Positions 1 through 9,837 of a DNA stretch of 64,000 nucleotides are shown here, piece after piece. The notes beneath the pieces were generated by a model. The model was given only the letters and a program-made list of their open reading frames with translations, made no database searches and was not told the DNA's origin. Numbering within the stretch: the stretch's first letter is position 1; every line of letters starts with the position of its first letter. Source of the stretch: Flavobacterium enshiense DK69 (GTDB taxonomy: Bacteria; Bacteroidota; Bacteroidia; Flavobacteriales; Flavobacteriaceae); NCBI RefSeq assembly GCF_000498495.1, contig NZ_AVCS01000013.1:186001-250000 (forward strand), given 5' to 3'. A program made the translations under genes and the position numbers.

Positions 1-1701
1 CACTTTTGCTTTCAGCGCTTTCGGAGTTGTTTTGTGATTGCTCAATCCTCGTTTTTTAGCTTCTTTTTCCCAAGCTTCGCTATAACCGTCACCTTCGAAC
101 AAGATAGCTTTGGTTTGTTTGATGTACTCTCTTAAAACATTGAAGATTGCATCGTCTTTCTTCATGTCTTTTTTCTCGATCAATTCATCAACCTCAACTT
201 TGAAATCTTTTAATTGCTTAGCAACAATCGTATTTAAAGTCGTCATTGAAACCGCACAGTTTGCAGTAGATCCTACCGCTCTGAATTCGAATTTATTTCC
301 TGTGAAGGCGAATGGAGACGTTCTGTTTCTATCGGTGTTATCCAACAATACGTCCGGCAATTTACCTACTACGTTCAATTTCAAGTCTGTTTTTTCTTCC
401 GGAGAAAGTTTTCCGCTGGAAACACCTTCTAATTCAGCTAAAACATTTGTCAATTGCTGACCGATGAAAACAGAGATGATAGCCGGTGGCGCCTCGTTTG
501 CTCCCAAACGGTGGTCATTACTTGCAGAAGCGATAGAAGCTCTCATCAACTCTTCATAATCGTGTACCGCTTTGATGGTATTGATGAAGAAAGTCAGGAA
601 TTGCAAGTTGCTCATTGGCGTTTTGCTCGGGCTTAACAAGTTTATACCTGTATCTGTAGCCAATGACCAGTTATTGTGTTTACCCGAACCATTAACTCCT
701 TTGAATGGTTTTTCGTGGAATAACACTTTAAAGTGATGACGCTCTGCTACTTTTTGCATAACATCCATCAATAATGAGTTGTGGTCAACCGCCAAGTTTG
801 TTTCCTCGAAAATAGGAGCTAATTCATATTGATTTGGAGCTACTTCATTGTGACGTGTTTTTACCGGAATACCCAACAACATACATTCTTTTTCCAAATC
901 TCTCATATATTGTAATACGCGAGTCGGAATAGAACCGAAGTAGTGGTCTTCCAATTGCTGACCTTTTGCAGAAGTATGCCCTAATAAAGTTCTTCCGGTT
1001 GCCAGGATATCAGGTCTTGAATTTGCCAAAGCAGCATCAACAAGGAAATATTCTTGCTCCCAACCTAAAGTAGGTGTTACTTTTTTAACGTTTTTGTCGA
1101 AATATTTAGCAACATCAGTCGCTGCATTGTCAATCGCATGTAAAGCTCTCAACAAAGGTGTTTTGTTATCTAAAGCCTCACCTGTATAAGAGATGAAAAC
1201 TGTTGGGATACATAATGTTGTTCCGAAGATGAAAGCCGGAGATGTTGGATCCCAAGCAGTATATCCACGTGCTTCGAATGTATTTCTGATTCCTCCGTTA
1301 GGGAAAGACGAAGCATCCGGTTCTTGCTGTACCAATTGGCTTCCTCCGAATTTCTCAACAGGATCGCTACCATCCATTGATGTTTCGAAAAACGCATCGT
1401 GTTTCTCAGCAGTTGTTCCTGTTAATGGCTGGAACCAGTGTGTATAATGAGTCACTCCTTTAGAAAGAGCCCATTCTTTCATTCCCATTGCAATATATTC
1501 TGCAATTTTACGATCAATTTTAATTCCGTTTTCGATAGCATTTTTAACAGCCTTATAAGCTTCTGGCGTCAAAAATTGTCGCATTGACTTATCGTTAAAA
1601 ACGTTACTTCCGAAAATCTCTGATTTTCTCTCCGAATCATCTACCGCTACCGGTGTTCTGTCTGTTGCTTTTTGTAAAGCATGGAAACGAAATGTTGACA
1701 T
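1..1701 (-). CDS. glnN: Type III glutamine synthetase, 3' end cut off
   Basis: Catalyses ATP-dependent amidation of glutamate to glutamine, the main ammonium assimilation step, in the cytoplasm. The frame opens with ATG at 1701 (MSTFRFHALQKATDRTP) and stays open for 567 codons to the window edge. It shows GSIII blocks such as KTRHNEVAPNQYELAP, GVNGSGKHNNWS and GANEAPPAIISVFIG. Family members are about 720-730 residues, so some 160 C-terminal residues lie outside the window. It stands alone with a TAnnTTTG box upstream (1742-1749) in a long AT-rich leader. The family and reading frame are clear; only the C-terminus is unseen. Confidence 0.95.
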   Translation of the reverse strand, partial: MSTFRFHALQKATDRTPVAVDDSERKSEIFGSNVFNDKSMRQFLTPEAYKAVKNAIENGIKIDRKIAEYIAMGMKEWALSKGVTHYTHWFQPLTGTTAEKHDAFFETSMDGSDPVEKFGGSQLVQQEPDASSFPNGGIRNTFEARGYTAWDPTSPAFIFGTTLCIPTVFISYTGEALDNKTPLLRALHAIDNAATDVAKYFDKNVKKVTPTLGWEQEYFLVDAALANSRPDILATGRTLLGHTSAKGQQLEDHYFGSIPTRVLQYMRDLEKECMLLGIPVKTRHNEVAPNQYELAPIFEETNLAVDHNSLLMDVMQKVAERHHFKVLFHEKPFKGVNGSGKHNNWSLATDTGINLLSPSKTPMSNLQFLTFFINTIKAVHDYEELMRASIASASNDHRLGANEAPPAIISVFIGQQLTNVLAELEGVSSGKLSPEEKTDLKLNVVGKLPDVLLDNTDRNRTSPFAFTGNKFEFRAVGSTANCAVSMTTLNTIVAKQLKDFKVEVDELIEKKDMKKDDAIFNVLREYIKQTKAILFEGDGYSEAWEKEAKKRGLSNHKTTPKALKAKV

Positions 1702-1741
1702 AAGTTGTGTTTTTAAGGTTATGACCTGTGATTATACACCG

Positions 1742-1749
1742 CAAAAATA
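1742..1749 (-). promoter_or_regulatory. Putative -7 box of glnN promoter
   Basis: On the minus strand the sequence reads TATTTTTG, matching the Bacteroidetes -7 consensus TAnnTTTG, about 40 nt before the glnN ATG. A TTTG lies 15 nt upstream, shorter than the usual spacing, so the -33 element is not assigned. The rest of the gap 1702-2015 is AT-rich with no gene seen other than the terminator at 1963-1993. Confidence 0.45.
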
Positions 1750-1962
1750 TAAAATTTTACATTACAAAATAATATACCCCCTAAAAAAATAGGGGTTACA
1801 CGTAAATCCACCACCCATTTATCGCAAAACCCCACATTTTACATGCTATCCATTCATACACTTCCTATGCAATATTTTCTAAACACAACATTATGTTTGC
1901 ATATCTTAACATAAAAAAAATACCAAACACCTCATTATCTTCTTATTAACAAAACTTAAAAC

Positions 1963-1993
1963 AAAAAAAAGCCGTCCAAAGACAGCCTTTTTT
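1963..1993 (-). terminator. Rho-independent terminator
   Basis: On the minus strand an 8-bp stem (AGGCTGTC / GACGGCTT, two G-T pairs) with a TTTG loop is followed by a T-run. It lies just downstream of the lipoprotein gene ending at 2016. Confidence 0.75.
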
Positions 1994-2015
1994 AAAATCT
2001 TATAATATAAATTGC

Positions 2016-2546
2016 CTACATTTTTATTTTCTGAATCTTTGATTCGTCAATATTATAAGCTTTCACTACCGCGTTATAATCTTTAAAATCAACTTTGCTG
2101 GTCTGTTTGTTATTTACAAAAGCTGGTATGATTGCCACCCTAAACATCTGATTCAGTTTAAATTCGTTTGAAAGTCCGCCCAAATCAAATCCATGCAGTT
2201 GAACTAACGCATTATATTGGGTAAAATCGTTTCTGTAACCATAATCTACAGTACCGTCAGGAAAATAATAGGTTTCGGGTAACAATTTCCATTCGTTACC
2301 ATCTACCCCAACTCCTGCCAAACGGTATACCAAAACCATATCGGAGGTATAAATCGGATGAAAGAAATCTAAAAGCACATTGTACTCATTATGATTATCC
2401 GGAAAAAAGTCAACATCATAATATTCAAACACTTCACTGATGGTATCCTGATCGTTTATATCCTGAACTATATATTCTTCTTTAACACAACTTTGAAGCC
2501 CAATCATCCCGATGAAAGCCAACAATAAAGTAATCTTCTTGCTCAT
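2016..2546 (-). CDS. Hypothetical lipoprotein
   Basis: A 176-residue protein with a lipoprotein signal: MSKKITLLLAFIGMIGLQSC, Cys20 being the predicted lipidation site. The mature part is acidic at its start (DINDQDTISEVFEYYDVDF) and has no motif I recognise. It is probably anchored in the outer or inner membrane. It is a single gene with its own terminator at 1963-1993, divergent from the outer-membrane protein pair that starts at 2955. No function can be given; the coding call rests on the intact frame, lipobox and terminator. Confidence 0.8.
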   Translation of the reverse strand: MSKKITLLLAFIGMIGLQSCVKEEYIVQDINDQDTISEVFEYYDVDFFPDNHNEYNVLLDFFHPIYTSDMVLVYRLAGVGVDGNEWKLLPETYYFPDGTVDYGYRNDFTQYNALVQLHGFDLGGLSNEFKLNQMFRVAIIPAFVNNKQTSKVDFKDYNAVVKAYNIDESKIQKIKM

Positions 2547-2954
2547 AGCTATTAAATTTATTTTTCTTAATTCTTCCTAAAGTAAACTATCTCTTAAGTA
2601 TTAATTCAAAATTAAACTTATTTAGTTGTTACTTGTCAATAGTCGTGCCAAACTTTTAGACTACTCAATTTCATATACAATTCATCACTAAAAAACCTCC
2701 ATGTTGTCACACAAAATAGCCGCAAAAACAATTAAACCAATACTGTAGAACAGGAACTAAAAAGTTTAACATAATAAAATGAAGAAAAATATCACAACAG
2801 AATTTCAATAATATCAGATTTTTATAGTAACTTTAGCTTAATCAGGCATTAACCATTATATCCTTATCATATTATGACCAAATAAACCCATACAATCCCG
2901 ATAAATTTTGCCCCACAAAATTGAGAAGTTATTTTTTGAGAATCATTGCGCAAT
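2547..2954. other. Divergent intergenic region
   Basis: 408 bp of AT-rich DNA between a minus-strand lipoprotein gene and a plus-strand operon. It should hold two divergent promoters. The plus strand has TAACTTTA near 2829, one mismatch from TAnnTTTG, but no convincing paired -33 box. No RNA gene or conserved ORF is seen. Confidence 0.5.
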
Positions 2955-3695
2955 ATGAAAAAAACAGCACTATTAGCATGCCTCTTATTATTCTCATGTT
3001 CCATAAACGGACAGGTGTTAATCTCATTATTGTTAGGAGACAAACTCAACACAGGCAAAATAGAATTTGGGCTTGATGGTGGTGTAAATTTTGCATCGTT
3101 GCGAGGTCTGGATGATTCAAAAGCAAGCGCCCGCTTTAATCTGGGCTTTTATTTTGACATCAAGATGAAGAATGACTGGATGTTTCACACCGGTGTGATT
3201 GTAAAATCAACTATGGGAGCAAAAGACCTCAAACCCTATTTACTTAATGATCCTGAATTAGACAGCGAATTTGCCAATGGAGAAGTCAGACGAAACTTGG
3301 AATACTTCAACGTTCCGCTGATGATGAAAAAAAAATTACCAAAAAGCTTTTACGCCGAAGGAGGATTTCAATTGGGCCTACTCTACAAAGCAACAGACGA
3401 ATTCACTGCTGAAGTAAAGGACAAAAAAGACCTGAAGTACAAATTGTCCATAAAAGACAATTATCATCCGCTTGATGCAGGACTTATCGTCGGATTAGGA
3501 TATCGCCTAATGGGTGGCAACGGAATGAATTTAGGTGTTCGCTATTACTATGGATTAGTAGATATCGAAATTGACGACCATAACAGTGGAGTCTTCAACC
3601 AAAGCATTTACATCACTGCAGGTATTCCTATCGGAGCAGGTAAAGCCAAAGAAAATTTAGAAAAAAAAGATACAGAGAATAAAACAACTGAGTAA
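2955..3695 (+). CDS. Outer-membrane beta-barrel protein (PorT-like)
   Basis: A secreted protein of 246 residues that looks like a small outer-membrane beta-barrel (OMP_b-brl type). It starts MKKTALLACLLLFSCSINGQ; the in-frame TTG at 2946 would add only three residues, so the ATG at 2955 is preferred. The mature part has alternating hydrophobic strands (GLDGGVNFASLRG, FNLGFYFDIKM, AEGGFQLGLLY, LGVRYYYGLVDI, YITAGIPIG). A short charged tail after the last strand (KENLEKKDTENKTTE) is unusual for a barrel, where the final aromatic residue normally signals insertion. The next gene follows after 26 nt, so the two form an operon. The substrate or role is not known. Confidence 0.7.
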   Translation: MKKTALLACLLLFSCSINGQVLISLLLGDKLNTGKIEFGLDGGVNFASLRGLDDSKASARFNLGFYFDIKMKNDWMFHTGVIVKSTMGAKDLKPYLLNDPELDSEFANGEVRRNLEYFNVPLMMKKKLPKSFYAEGGFQLGLLYKATDEFTAEVKDKKDLKYKLSIKDNYHPLDAGLIVGLGYRLMGGNGMNLGVRYYYGLVDIEIDDHNSGVFNQSIYITAGIPIGAGKAKENLEKKDTENKTTE

Positions 3696-3721
3696 GAACC
3701 GTAAAACAAACTCTGAATACC

Positions 3722-4843
3722 ATGAAAAATCATATTTTATTTGCCTTTTGTCTATTGATAACGATATCGGCAAACGCACAGGTTTTCACAAACAAAGAAG
3801 TCGGCAAGAAAAACCAGGAACTTATTGACAGTTTAAAAGTCACAGATTACCCCTATTCGTTACCCATTTGGGGAGATAAAGCAACTAAGAAAGGATACAA
3901 CCTTCCTTACTCTGCCGGAGTCAGCGTAAATTATCTTTGGCAGGAGTCCGACATTATCATAGACAATCTGCAAGTTGGTTTTAACAACGGCCCTATGTAT
4001 AATCTAGACCAAATCGTCCGTTTCAATAAAGCTGTAGCCACTTCAAACACACTCTCACTACGCCCTGACATCTGGCTGTTCCCTTTTTTAAATATCTATG
4101 GTATCTTTGGAAAAACGACAGCCAGCACTGACATCGGAGTAGGCGTTTGGCTTGATGACCCTGCGACCGGCTCAGAAACACAAATCACCTCATTTGGCAC
4201 GAAAGTAGAATTTGATGCCACGACGTTTGGTCTTGGGATGACCCCCACTATTGGAGTAGCAGGAGGCTTTTTGGCCTTAGACATGAACGTAGCTTGGACC
4301 GACGTACCTCAATTGCAGAAACCTGCCCAAACCTTTATCTTTGGCCCACGACTTGGTAAAAATTTCAAATTTGGCAGACCTGACCAAAACATAGCAGTTT
4401 GGGTTGGAGGGTTCCGAGTACAGCTTAAATCCGAAACCAAAGGCTCTTTAAGCCTTAGCGAAGTTTTTGAGGGAGGAGATTTGAAGCAAAAAATAGACGA
4501 AGGCATTGCAGGCGTTGAGCAAAAACGACAAGATTTAGAAACATGGTGGACCAACTTGGGTCCGGCAGGACAAGCCAATCCGATCAATCAGGCAAAATAC
4601 AACCGAGCCGATCAAATTTTAGACAGAGCCGGTGAATTTTTAACTGCCGCAGATACCGCCGTAAATAACATCTCTAATTCTACGGTACAATATTCCATGG
4701 ATAAAAGACCAAAAGACAAATGGAATTTTATCATTGGATCACAATATCAATACAATAAACATTGGATGCTTAGAGGCGAAGTGGGATTCCTATCCTCACG
4801 TACACAGGCTCTACTTAGTCTTCAATATCGTTTCGGTTTGTAA
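3722..4843 (+). CDS. Outer-membrane protein, unknown role
   Basis: 373 residues with signal peptide MKNHILFAFCLLITISANAQ. The mature protein is rich in barrel-like strands (SAGVSVNYLWQES, LSLRPDIWLFPFLNIYGIFG, TPTIGVAGGFLALDMNVAW, FGPRLGKNFKFG) and ends with strands closing in LLSLQYRFGL, an outer-membrane-type terminus. Around residues 250-320 there is a helical insert (VEQKRQDLETWWTNLG onward) that probably faces outward or into the periplasm. It lies second in an operon behind the smaller barrel protein and is followed by a strong terminator. I do not recognise a named family; the outer-membrane assignment is inference from strand pattern and signal. Confidence 0.7.
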   Translation: MKNHILFAFCLLITISANAQVFTNKEVGKKNQELIDSLKVTDYPYSLPIWGDKATKKGYNLPYSAGVSVNYLWQESDIIIDNLQVGFNNGPMYNLDQIVRFNKAVATSNTLSLRPDIWLFPFLNIYGIFGKTTASTDIGVGVWLDDPATGSETQITSFGTKVEFDATTFGLGMTPTIGVAGGFLALDMNVAWTDVPQLQKPAQTFIFGPRLGKNFKFGRPDQNIAVWVGGFRVQLKSETKGSLSLSEVFEGGDLKQKIDEGIAGVEQKRQDLETWWTNLGPAGQANPINQAKYNRADQILDRAGEFLTAADTAVNNISNSTVQYSMDKRPKDKWNFIIGSQYQYNKHWMLRGEVGFLSSRTQALLSLQYRFGL

Positions 4844-4904
4844 AAACATATAGCCTGACAGAGCTATTTCATTATTAAGTTATTGACTCTTGCAATCTAA
4901 TCAC

Positions 4905-4940
4905 AAAAAAACACCTCTTACAACAAGAGGTGTTTTTTTT
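4905..4940. terminator. Bidirectional terminator
   Basis: AACACCTCTT / AAGAGGTGTT stem with 5-nt loop, flanked by A- and T-runs on the two sides, so it can serve both convergent genes (ending at 4843 and 4958). Confidence 0.9.
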
Positions 4941-4957
4941 TATCTTTAATTTAAGTT

Positions 4958-5827
4958 TTAACGTTTTCTTTCCGCATGAAGAAAGAGCCTTCCGGATGGA
5001 GTATATTCACTGAAATTTACCTCATCGCTTCGCAAATATGCCGCTCTTTTTCCGCTGACAGTTGAAACCAACGAACCCGATTCAATGGTTCCGAAGTCTA
5101 AAACACTGTTAGATTTATTCATAGTTTTAAACAACGTCCACATTCCATCAGATCTTGACAAAACCAATCGCAAATTACCTACAATTGGTGCATTAGCACT
5201 TGGAAGCGCAAGACCTGGGTCAACTCTGCCAGCAGAATCTAGATCCGGAACTGGAATTTGACCCAAACCTCCAGATGGATTCGCGTTAGCAGAAAGGAAG
5301 TAGTTTCCTTCATAATCTTCAATTAATGTAGTTGATTTTTCTTTAAAAATATTAGATGAAAACGTACTGTTACCCGCAATAGTAAAATCCAACAACATTG
5401 GATTTGACCCATCCTCATCTACCGAAAAAGTTAACGTTACCGGAGAATTTTCATATACACCTCTAAGCGAGGCAAAGAAAGGTTTTTCAGTGGCCTCAAC
5501 CAATACTGGAGATTCACTTAAACTAATAATTCTGTTTTTGTAATAAACCACTCCATAAGCCATTTGAACATCATTTCTAAAGTTAATCGCGATGGTTCCT
5601 TCTGAAAACACTCCTTTGTATATTCCCCTTGCAGCGTTATCGTTTTCAGGAAGTGCTTGTGAGGTAGAAGCACAAGTTGGACACACATAAGGTGTTCTGC
5701 TCGTTGTTGTATCCGGTGGCACACCATCGTCGTCATCCGAACACGAATAAATAAACAAGCCTGCAATTAATGCCAGGCAGGAGAAGCCTAACGACTTCAA
5801 GTTTCCGATTGCAATAGAATTTTTCAT
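4958..5827 (-). CDS. Hypothetical lipoprotein
   Basis: 289 residues. A lipoprotein signal ends at FIYSC (about Cys29), followed by SDDDDG, the acidic stretch typical of Bacteroidetes surface lipoprotein export signals (an established pattern). A CPTC motif follows near residue 50. The remainder is beta-rich (GVFSEGTIAINFRNDVQM, GVVYYKNRIISL) with no catalytic motif I recognise. It is likely surface exposed. It shares the convergent terminator at 4905-4940. On the minus strand a TAATTTTG sequence (5911-5918) is a possible -7 box about 85 nt upstream. Confidence 0.75.
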   Translation of the reverse strand: MKNSIAIGNLKSLGFSCLALIAGLFIYSCSDDDDGVPPDTTTSRTPYVCPTCASTSQALPENDNAARGIYKGVFSEGTIAINFRNDVQMAYGVVYYKNRIISLSESPVLVEATEKPFFASLRGVYENSPVTLTFSVDEDGSNPMLLDFTIAGNSTFSSNIFKEKSTTLIEDYEGNYFLSANANPSGGLGQIPVPDLDSAGRVDPGLALPSANAPIVGNLRLVLSRSDGMWTLFKTMNKSNSVLDFGTIESGSLVSTVSGKRAAYLRSDEVNFSEYTPSGRLFLHAERKR

Positions 5828-5964
5828 AATATTTATTATTTGATTGATTGATTTCTAAATATTATGGGGCATTATGCAATACGTGGTATTTGACCTCAGG
5901 GGTACATTACCAAAATTAGTGAAAATCCATTTTTAAGGTTAAAAAGTAATCTTAAATTAAACAT

Positions 5965-5993
5965 AAAAAAAGCCCCAAAATTGGGGCTTTTTT
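5965..5993 (-). terminator. Terminator of icmF
   Basis: Perfect AAGCCCCAA / TTGGGGCTT stem flanked by A-run and T-run, 14 nt beyond the icmF stop codon on the minus strand. Confidence 0.9.
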
Positions 5994-6006
5994 AAACAAA
6001 TAAGTC

Positions 6007-9000
6007 TTACATATTCCTTCTGTACTGACCTCCTACCTCGAACAAGGCTGAAGTGATTTGCCCTAACGAGCATACTTTGGTAGCATCCATTAATTTCTCA
6101 AAAATATTCTGATTATTAATAGCAGCATCCTGAATAATAGCCAACTGCTCCTCTACTTCATGTTTATTCGCTTCATGCAGATGTCCTAACATTACAATCT
6201 GATATTTCTTTTCTTCTTCCGTAGCACGGATAACCTCTGCAGGAATAACCGTTGGCGAACCTTTAGAACTTAAGAATGTATTCACACCAATAATCGGGAA
6301 TTCCCCGGTATGTTTCAATGTTTCATAATACAAACTTTCCTCCTGGATTTTAGAACGCTGGTACATCGTTTCCATTGCTCCAAGCACCCCTCCTCTTTCG
6401 GTAATTCTGTCGAATTCCGCCAACACAGCTTCTTCCACCAAATCCGTTAATTCTTCAATGATGAATGAACCCTGAATTGGATTTTCGTTTTTCGCCAATC
6501 CTAATTCTTTATTGATAATCAACTGAATTGCCATTGCACGACGTACTGATTCTTCAGTTGGCGTAGTAATAGCTTCATCATACGCATTGGTATGCAATGA
6601 GTTACAGTTGTCATAAATTGCATATAATGCCTGTAGTGTAGTTCGGATATCGTTAAAATCGATTTCCTGAGCGTGTAATGAACGACCAGATGTTTGAATA
6701 TGGTATTTCAACATTTGCGCTCTTTCGTTAGCTCCGTATTTGTTTTTCAAGGCTTTCGCCCAAATTTTACGCGCCACACGACCGATTACCGCATATTCCG
6801 GATCGATACCGTTCGAGAAGAAGAACGATAAGTTCGGACCGAAATCGTTGATGTTCATTCCTCGGCTTAAGTAGTATTCCACATACGTGAAACCATTAGC
6901 CAATGTGAAAGCCAACTGCGTGATAGGATTAGCTCCTGCTTCCGCAATATGGTAACCCGAAATCGAAACCGAATAGAAGTTACGTACATTCTCCTTAATA
7001 AAGTATTCCTGAACGTCACCCATCAAACGAAGTGCAAATTCAGTTGAGAAAATACAAGTGTTCTGCGCCTGATCTTCTTTTAGGATATCGGCCTGAACCG
7101 TACCACGTACCTGAGCTAACGTTTTAATTTTAATATCGGTGTAAACCTCCATTGGTAAAACCTCATCTCCTGTAACTCCCAAAAGGAACAATCCTAATCC
7201 ATTATTTCCTTCCGGTAATTCCCCTTGGTAATGCGGACGCTCTACACCTTTCTTTTTATATATCGCTTTGATTTTAGCCTCAACTTCTTTCTCTAAACCG
7301 TTCTCTTTGATGTATTTCTCACAGTTCTGATCGATAGCCGCATTCATGAAGAATCCTAATAACATTGGCGCCGGACCGTTAATGGTCATCGAAACCGAAG
7401 TCAGCGGATGGCTCAAATCAAAACCTGAGTATAATTTTTTCGCATCGTCCAAACAGCAGATGGAAACACCGGCATTACCGATTTTTCCGTAAATATCAGG
7501 ACGAACGTGTGGATCATTTCCGTATAACGTCACACTGTCAAAAGCAGTCGATAAACGTTTTGCTGGTAAACCGGCACTCACATAGTGGAAACGTTTATTT
7601 GTTCTTTCTGGACCTCCTTCTCCGGCAAACATACGCGACGGATCTTCTCCTTCACGTTTAAACGGATACAATCCCGAAGCAAAAGGAAATTCTCCCGGTA
7701 CATTTTCCTGTAAGTTCCATCTCAGGATATCACCCCAAGCCTGGTATTTTGGCAATGCAACTTTCGGAATCTGAGTATGTGACAAACTCTCGGTATGCGT
7801 AGCGATTTTGATTTCTTTATCACGAACTTTAAACGAGTAAACCGGGTTTTTGTATTTGTTTACTTTTTCGTCCCAAGTCAAAATGATTTCCCAGTTATAT
7901 GGGTCCAGATTCATTTTTACGCGGTCGAATTCTTTTGTAAGCAATGATAAAAACTCTTGTTTCTCAGGTGAATGATTCAACGATTCTTCAACAATTCCGG
8001 ATTTGTCAATTTTAGGAACTCGTCCTGAAACGGTTTCCACTGTTTTGAAAATACCGTATAATTTCTGAGCCACATCCACTTGAGAAAGTGCTGTTTCGTC
8101 ATATTTACGGTTGTTCTCTGAAATTTCAGATAAATAACGGGTTCTGTGCGGTGGAATCACGAAAATCTTCTCGCTCATCTCACGCGTAATCTCGAAAGTC
8201 GAATGTAAATCGATTCCTGTTTTCTCTACAATTTTATCCATGATGGATTTGTAAAGCGTATTCATTCCCGGATCGTTAAACTGCGAAGCAATTGTTCCGA
8301 AAACCGGCATTTTATCAGGATCAACATCCCATAAATTATGGTTACGCTGGTATTGTTTTTTCACGTCACGGATTGCATCCAAAGCGCCGCGTTTGTCAAA
8401 TTTATTCAAAGCCACCAAATCAGCGAAGTCCAACATGTCGATTTTCTCCAACTGGGTTGCAGCACCGAACTCAGGCGTCATTACGTATAACGAAACATCG
8501 GAGTGATCCATGATTTCCGTATCCGACTGACCGATTCCTGAAGTTTCCAATACGATTAAATCATATTTGGCTGCTTTCAATACTTCAATCGCTTCCTGAA
8601 CGTATTTCGACAATGCCAAGTTGGATTGACGTGTTGCCAATGAACGCATGTAAACTCTCGGGTTATTGATCGCATTCATACGGATTCTGTCTCCCAAAAG
8701 TGCTCCTCCCGTTTTACGTTTAGAAGGGTCAACAGAAATCAATCCGATGGTTTTTTCAGGGAAATCGATTAAGAAACGACGCACCAATTCATCCACCAAA
8801 GAGGACTTTCCGGCACCGCCTGTTCCTGTAATACCTAAAACCGGAGTTTTGCTGTCCTGATTTATTTTGTATATTTTTTCTAAAGTCGACTTCGCAACTT
8901 CAGGGAAATTTTCTGCCGAAGAAATCACGCGGGCAATTGCCGTTGGGTTTTTACTTTCCAAATGACTTAATTCTCCATTAAGCACCTCTCCTACCGGAAA

Positions 9001-9432
9001 ATCGGAACGCTGTACCAAATCGTTAATCATTCCCTGTAATCCCAATGCACGGCCATCATCCGGAGAATAAATTCTTTCGATACCGTATTCGTGCAATTCG
9101 GAAATTTCAGAAGGAAGGATTACTCCTCCACCACCTCCAAAAATCTTGATATGACCTGCTCCTTTTTCTTTAAGCAAATCATACATATACTTAAAATATT
9201 CGTTGTGTCCTCCCTGGTAAGAAGTCATCGCAATAGCATTTGCATCTTCCTGAATAGCAGTATTCACTACTTCTTCCACACTTCTGTCATGTCCAAGGTG
9301 AATTACCTCAACACCGGTTGCCTGAATGATTCGGCGCATGATATTGATCGCTGCATCATGTCCGTCAAACAACGAAGCCGCAGTAACAATTCTAACTTTA
9401 TTTTTTGGTTGATATGGTTGTACTTGTTCCAT
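6007..9432 (-). CDS. icmF: Fused isobutyryl-CoA mutase / GTPase
   Basis: A 1141-residue cytoplasmic enzyme interconverting isobutyryl-CoA and n-butyryl-CoA with adenosylcobalamin, with its own G-protein chaperone. Order of domains: B12-binding domain (residues 10-140, D23-x-H25 cobalamin ligand motif), MeaB-like GTPase (about 190-420; Walker A GTGGAGKS at 203-210, NKFD at 343-346), linker, then the TIM-barrel mutase (about 560-1141). Specificity residues point to isobutyryl- rather than methylmalonyl-CoA: Phe602 in RMFAGEGG and Gln790 in AQNT, where methylmalonyl mutases have Tyr and Arg (family knowledge). It is about 48 residues longer than the studied Cupriavidus IcmF, matching a lysine-rich insert near 702-748. 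Single gene with its own terminator. Confidence 0.95.
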   Translation of the reverse strand: MEQVQPYQPKNKVRIVTAASLFDGHDAAINIMRRIIQATGVEVIHLGHDRSVEEVVNTAIQEDANAIAMTSYQGGHNEYFKYMYDLLKEKGAGHIKIFGGGGGVILPSEISELHEYGIERIYSPDDGRALGLQGMINDLVQRSDFPVGEVLNGELSHLESKNPTAIARVISSAENFPEVAKSTLEKIYKINQDSKTPVLGITGTGGAGKSSLVDELVRRFLIDFPEKTIGLISVDPSKRKTGGALLGDRIRMNAINNPRVYMRSLATRQSNLALSKYVQEAIEVLKAAKYDLIVLETSGIGQSDTEIMDHSDVSLYVMTPEFGAATQLEKIDMLDFADLVALNKFDKRGALDAIRDVKKQYQRNHNLWDVDPDKMPVFGTIASQFNDPGMNTLYKSIMDKIVEKTGIDLHSTFEITREMSEKIFVIPPHRTRYLSEISENNRKYDETALSQVDVAQKLYGIFKTVETVSGRVPKIDKSGIVEESLNHSPEKQEFLSLLTKEFDRVKMNLDPYNWEIILTWDEKVNKYKNPVYSFKVRDKEIKIATHTESLSHTQIPKVALPKYQAWGDILRWNLQENVPGEFPFASGLYPFKREGEDPSRMFAGEGGPERTNKRFHYVSAGLPAKRLSTAFDSVTLYGNDPHVRPDIYGKIGNAGVSICCLDDAKKLYSGFDLSHPLTSVSMTINGPAPMLLGFFMNAAIDQNCEKYIKENGLEKEVEAKIKAIYKKKGVERPHYQGELPEGNNGLGLFLLGVTGDEVLPMEVYTDIKIKTLAQVRGTVQADILKEDQAQNTCIFSTEFALRLMGDVQEYFIKENVRNFYSVSISGYHIAEAGANPITQLAFTLANGFTYVEYYLSRGMNINDFGPNLSFFFSNGIDPEYAVIGRVARKIWAKALKNKYGANERAQMLKYHIQTSGRSLHAQEIDFNDIRTTLQALYAIYDNCNSLHTNAYDEAITTPTEESVRRAMAIQLIINKELGLAKNENPIQGSFIIEELTDLVEEAVLAEFDRITERGGVLGAMETMYQRSKIQEESLYYETLKHTGEFPIIGVNTFLSSKGSPTVIPAEVIRATEEEKKYQIVMLGHLHEANKHEVEEQLAIIQDAAINNQNIFEKLMDATKVCSLGQITSALFEVGGQYRRNM

Positions 9433-9837
9433 TTTTTTGGTAATAAATTTTGAGGCTGCAAGTTACGTATTTATTGAAAAAGTAAAGGAGTTAAATTTTA
9501 AATTCTTCTACACAAAAATTTGCTCATTTGTTGACTACCAACTTGATGGTTTTTCCGGAAGATATTCCTATTTCAGACGATAAAACCTTAGCCTAGTGCA
9601 GCCACAGTTCAAAAAAGGAATTCTTGGGTTGCAAAATAAAAATCCATGATTGACGCTGATAGCGTGGATTTTGTCGATATAGTGGTTTATTAAAAAACAA
9701 AACTACAACTTCTTACGGCTGTAGTTTTTTAATTGTCCTGTGAGTATGGATTCCATCAGCAGTCGATATGCTCGAGTACAAATGCGCGCCTACCGGGTTC
9801 GTAGATTTTTGTTTATCAACTCTTTACCTGTTTGTGT
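9433..9837. other. Intergenic region upstream of icmF
   Basis: 405 bp without a supported gene. It holds an imperfect inverted repeat AAAATCCA / TGGATTTT around 9640-9675, the terminator at 9699-9728, and a GC-richer patch at about 9765-9815 that reads as a short open stretch on the minus strand but lacks a start codon. The patch may be a remnant of a lost gene; this is a guess. Confidence 0.4.
9699..9728. terminator. Terminator downstream of propeller gene
   Basis: Perfect 9-bp arms AAAACTACA / TGTAGTTTT with a 12-nt loop and T-rich flanks on both strands. On the minus strand it lies about 110 nt past the gene ending at 9838. Confidence 0.65.

Noticed and set aside
110..636. Two plus-strand frames at the window start
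   Set aside because: They are antisense to glnN, whose minus-strand frame is open for 567 codons and strongly conserved.
2946..2954. TTG start adding three residues to the first outer-membrane protein
   Set aside because: The ATG at 2955 directly precedes the signal peptide; the TTG adds nothing useful.
9790..9815. tRNA-like GGTTCG stretch
   Set aside because: No acceptor stem, anticodon arm or D-arm can be drawn around it.
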